From the NCBI GenBank assembly GCA_018699075.1, contig JABIPV010000164.1:1-7884 (forward strand): 7,884 nt of DNA. Reading direction: 5' to 3'. Of the stretch, positions 6,249 to 7,884 are shown piece after piece; within the stretch, counting starts at the first letter, position 1; each line of letters opens with the position of its first letter. Source of the DNA: Kordiimonadaceae bacterium (GTDB lineage Bacteria > Pseudomonadota > Alphaproteobacteria > Sphingomonadales > Emcibacteraceae). Both the position numbers and the translations under genes were made by a program. Below the pieces are notes generated by a model. The model saw only the letters and a program-made list of their open reading frames with translations, was not told the origin of the DNA and ran no database searches.

Positions 6249-6264
6249 AAGGTCAATTGACCTT
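6249..6264. repeat. Perfect 16-bp palindrome in the tRNA leader
   Basis: AAGGTCAATTGACCTT is a perfect palindrome lying between the probable promoter and the mature 5' end of the tRNA, which begins 9 bp later. In RNA it could form a 6-bp stem with an AATT loop followed by TT. It could be an operator, a processing signal or a weak early terminator; its sequence does not match a site I can name. Confidence 0.6.
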
Positions 6265-6273
6265 TTCAGGTTG

Positions 6274-6348
6274 GCCGCTATAGCTCAGTGGTAGAGCGCA
6301 CCCTTGGTAAGGGTGAGGCCGAGAGTCCGATTCTCTCTAGCGGCACCA
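6274..6348 (+). tRNA. tRNA-Thr (anticodon GGT)
   Basis: The 75-base sequence folds as a complete cloverleaf. The acceptor stem pairs GCCGCTA (6274-6280) with TAGCGGC (6338-6344), followed by A and an encoded CCA end. The D-arm pairs GCTC with GAGC around AGTGGTA. The anticodon stem CACCC/GGGTG closes the loop TTGGTAA, giving anticodon GGT at 6306-6308, which reads ACC and ACU threonine codons. The variable loop is AGGCC. The T-stem GAGAG/CTCTC encloses the loop TCCGATT, where position 55 is C instead of the near-universal T (pseudouridine). All stems are fully paired, so the gene looks functional. It is the only plus-strand gene, divergent from the small basic gene and convergent with ubiV. 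A T6 run begins 2 bases after CCA. Confidence 0.95.
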
Positions 6349-6349
6349 C

Positions 6350-6355
6350 TTTTTT
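6350..6355 (+). terminator. T-run immediately after tRNA-Thr
   Basis: Six Ts follow the CCA end almost directly. The only upstream structure is the tRNA itself (T-arm and acceptor stem), so this is not a standard hairpin terminator, but the T-run may help end transcription here before the convergent ubiV gene. No other terminator candidate is seen up to 6434. Confidence 0.3.
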
Positions 6356-6434
6356 ATGACTTCTCTCCATACATCAATATGTTACACGATTCGTGATTTA
6401 GTACCTTTTGTGTGTTTTTTAAACTATCTAAAAC

Positions 6435-7340
6435 TTAAAGTGTCAGAGCCAGTCCAGCTATTCCGTGATAATAACCATTTGAGAATTCTATATTAAACAA
6501 TTCTCCTTCAAGAGTTTTGGAAGCGGTTTCAAAAGTGATTTTCTCGTCAAGGCGATCCCGGTAAAGCTTGCATATTTTTACCATATCTATGTCATGGGGA
6601 GAGAGGCGGAAATTTTTTATCCCCATAGCTGTAAGCTCAGGTAATTCCGCCATTAAATTACAGTAGGTATGCGACATTGTCTGTGTGCCATTAATAGTGA
6701 GAAAGTTTTGCCCTTCCATGGTTTCCACCGTCATACCATCCGGGTCCTGATTGCAAATAAACTGGCAATTATCCTTATGTAATTTATGAGCACGCGCATG
6801 AAAGCAACGAGCAGAAATTGCAAGAGGCAAACGACCAAATATTTGCACCTCCAGTTCTGACGTGGCCACTTTAGCTAGAGCGCGAAGTGAGGACGAGGGA
6901 AGTTCTGCTGGCAGGGATATGCGCTTTGCACCACCGTTTTCATAATATTTCAAACTGGCTTCATTATATATATTAATAAAAGGTCCAATCGCATGATGGC
7001 CATTCTGACTTTGCTCACGTAAAAGGCTAATCGTTGATAGATCATTAGCTTCAATCAGGTAATGATCTGACATTTGAACAATGTCTTCCATGATTTTCAT
7101 TTCACGGTCATCTAAAATTAACATAAGACCAGATAAAATTATTTCTTTACCCGCATTTTCCAGTCGCTCTATTATTTCTGGCAAATGTTCCTTCCCTCTT
7201 AGTCTTTTCGCACAGACAACCTCACCTAAATAAACACAATCGACTGGTGCTTCGTCAGCGATAGAAAAATAAAAATCACGGATCTTGTCACTATCCCAGT
7301 TAAATAATAATGGGCCAAGAGAGAGCTTACTTGATTTCAT
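6435..7340 (-). CDS. ubiV: O2-independent ubiquinone biosynthesis protein UbiV (U32 peptidase-like)
   Basis: UbiV and UbiU form a heterodimer that carries out ring hydroxylations of ubiquinone synthesis without oxygen; each binds a 4Fe-4S cluster. The protein belongs to the U32 'peptidase' superfamily but acts in quinone synthesis. From the ATG at 7340 the product has 301 residues and begins MKSSKLSLGPLLFNW, resembling E. coli UbiV (MKYSLGPVLWYW). Four cysteines have the spacing of the E. coli cluster ligands: Cys43 (LGEVVCAKR), Cys179 (SARCFHARA), Cys192 and Cys196 (NCQFIC). NGTQTMS follows, as in the family. An in-frame ATG at 7349 would add three residues; I prefer 7340 for the family match and because it overlaps the ubiU stop as TAATG, typical of translational coupling. 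Presence of the pair predicts ubiquinone synthesis under anoxic conditions, such as during denitrification. Confidence 0.93.
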   Translation of the reverse strand: MKSSKLSLGPLLFNWDSDKIRDFYFSIADEAPVDCVYLGEVVCAKRLRGKEHLPEIIERLENAGKEIILSGLMLILDDREMKIMEDIVQMSDHYLIEANDLSTISLLREQSQNGHHAIGPFINIYNEASLKYYENGGAKRISLPAELPSSSLRALAKVATSELEVQIFGRLPLAISARCFHARAHKLHKDNCQFICNQDPDGMTVETMEGQNFLTINGTQTMSHTYCNLMAELPELTAMGIKNFRLSPHDIDMVKICKLYRDRLDEKITFETASKTLEGELFNIEFSNGYYHGIAGLALTL

Positions 7341-7884
7341 TATGTCCATTTCTTATCATAGGCCCCCGTCGTGTTTTGCCCACCTTCAGATAGATTATTC
7401 ATGTCTATTAAAAATCTTTCTCCAAGATTAGCCGCATCTATGGCTTGCCGAAAATTTTGCACTACTTCACGCACATAAGCCTTGCTGCGTTCGCGGCCTT
7501 CGATTTTAAGTGCACTCACGCCTGCCTCTATCAGTTCTGATAAAATATGTGTAACATTCAAACTGGTGGGTTCTTCAAACAGATAACCGACTGTACCGTT
7601 TGCACTAAATCTTCCCTTACATAAAGTAGGATAGCTTGCTTGTTCATGTTGGCCAAATTTATTGATGGTAAAATCTGCAAGGTTTGCTTTAAGTTCCTGC
7701 CCTTGACGCACATATTTTACATGAGAAGCTGGTGAACATACCCCATTTATATTAGGCGATTTCCCTGTTATATATGATGAAAGGCTACACCGACCTTCAG
7801 CCATAGGACACATACCGCCAAAGGCAAATACTTCGGTTTTTATATCAATTTTTTGATTAATTTCTCTAATTTCTGACACAGTGA
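7340..7884 (-). CDS. ubiU: O2-independent ubiquinone biosynthesis protein UbiU, C-terminal part (cut by window edge)
   Basis: This is the partner of UbiV. The reading frame stays open to the last base of the window, and the first visible residues (TVSEIREINQ) already align inside the family, so the start lies to the right; a GTG at 7879 is internal, not a start. About 181 residues are visible of an expected 330 or so. All four cluster cysteines are present with E. coli spacing: FGGMC, then GRC 7 residues on, GVC 17 further, and PTLCKGR 39 further. EEPTSLN, KIEGRERSKAYV and a C-terminal TTGAYDKKW are also typical. The stop codon shares one base with the ubiV start. An upstream ubiT (SCP2-like) gene would be the usual third member but would be outside the window. 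Confidence 0.94.
   Translation of the reverse strand, partial: TVSEIREINQKIDIKTEVFAFGGMCPMAEGRCSLSSYITGKSPNINGVCSPASHVKYVRQGQELKANLADFTINKFGQHEQASYPTLCKGRFSANGTVGYLFEEPTSLNVTHILSELIEAGVSALKIEGRERSKAYVREVVQNFRQAIDAANLGERFLIDMNNLSEGGQNTTGAYDKKWT

Noticed and set aside
6349..6434. Terminator for ubiV
   Set aside because: Only a weak symmetric motif CACGATTCGTG (6385-6395) with too short a loop and no following T-run on the minus strand.
7340..7879. Complete 179-residue protein starting at GTG 7879
   Set aside because: The frame stays open to the window edge and the upstream residues align within UbiU, so the gene is truncated by the window, not short.
1..7884. Mobile element, CRISPR array, phage or defence system
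   Set aside because: No transposase, integrase, spaced repeat array or defence-type domain is present; the tRNA is not followed by an integrase or an obvious duplicated 3' end.

Overview
The window looks like chromosomal DNA from a fairly low-GC alphaproteobacterium. This rests on three things: the gene set (UPF0262, DUF2948, a small RRK-rich protein and short-form HisG near murA), the gene order murA - DUF2948 - hisD - UPF0262 - low-molecular-weight phosphatase, which I recognise as an alphaproteobacterial neighbourhood, and close family resemblance of the proteins. Genus cannot be assigned from this sequence. I see no insertion sequence, integrase, phage gene, CRISPR array or island boundary.

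Layout. All protein genes lie on the minus strand; the only plus-strand gene is a tRNA. Read right to left, the window opens inside ubiU (cut by the right edge), followed by ubiV with a stop/start overlap. These encode the Fe-S pair for oxygen-independent ubiquinone hydroxylation. Next is tRNA-Thr(GGT) on the plus strand at 6274-6348 with its own likely promoter, convergent with ubiV. Then come a short basic protein (5988-6152), dcd (dCTP deaminase), murA (first committed step of peptidoglycan synthesis), a DUF2948 gene and a VOC/glyoxalase-like gene broken by a single-base frameshift in an A6 run. After a gap of about 140 bp come hisG (short form), hisD, UPF0262 and a low-molecular-weight tyrosine-phosphatase-like gene. 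The last 95 bp hold no recognisable gene.

How they fit together. dcd, murA, DUF2948 and the VOC gene are separated by 14-17 bp and probably form one transcription unit. hisG, hisD, UPF0262 and the phosphatase gene overlap or are 8-9 bp apart and probably form a second unit, or continue the first. HisG and HisD catalyse the first and last steps of histidine synthesis. Short-form HisG needs HisZ, which is not here. UPF0262 and DUF2948 have no known function, and their tight linkage to murA, hisD and a phosphatase is the most interesting open question. I found no convincing new defence, mobile or RNA-guided system. The notable points are the VOC frameshift, an unusual T-loop in the tRNA, a perfect 16-bp palindrome between the tRNA promoter and the tRNA, and the weak TTG start of murA.
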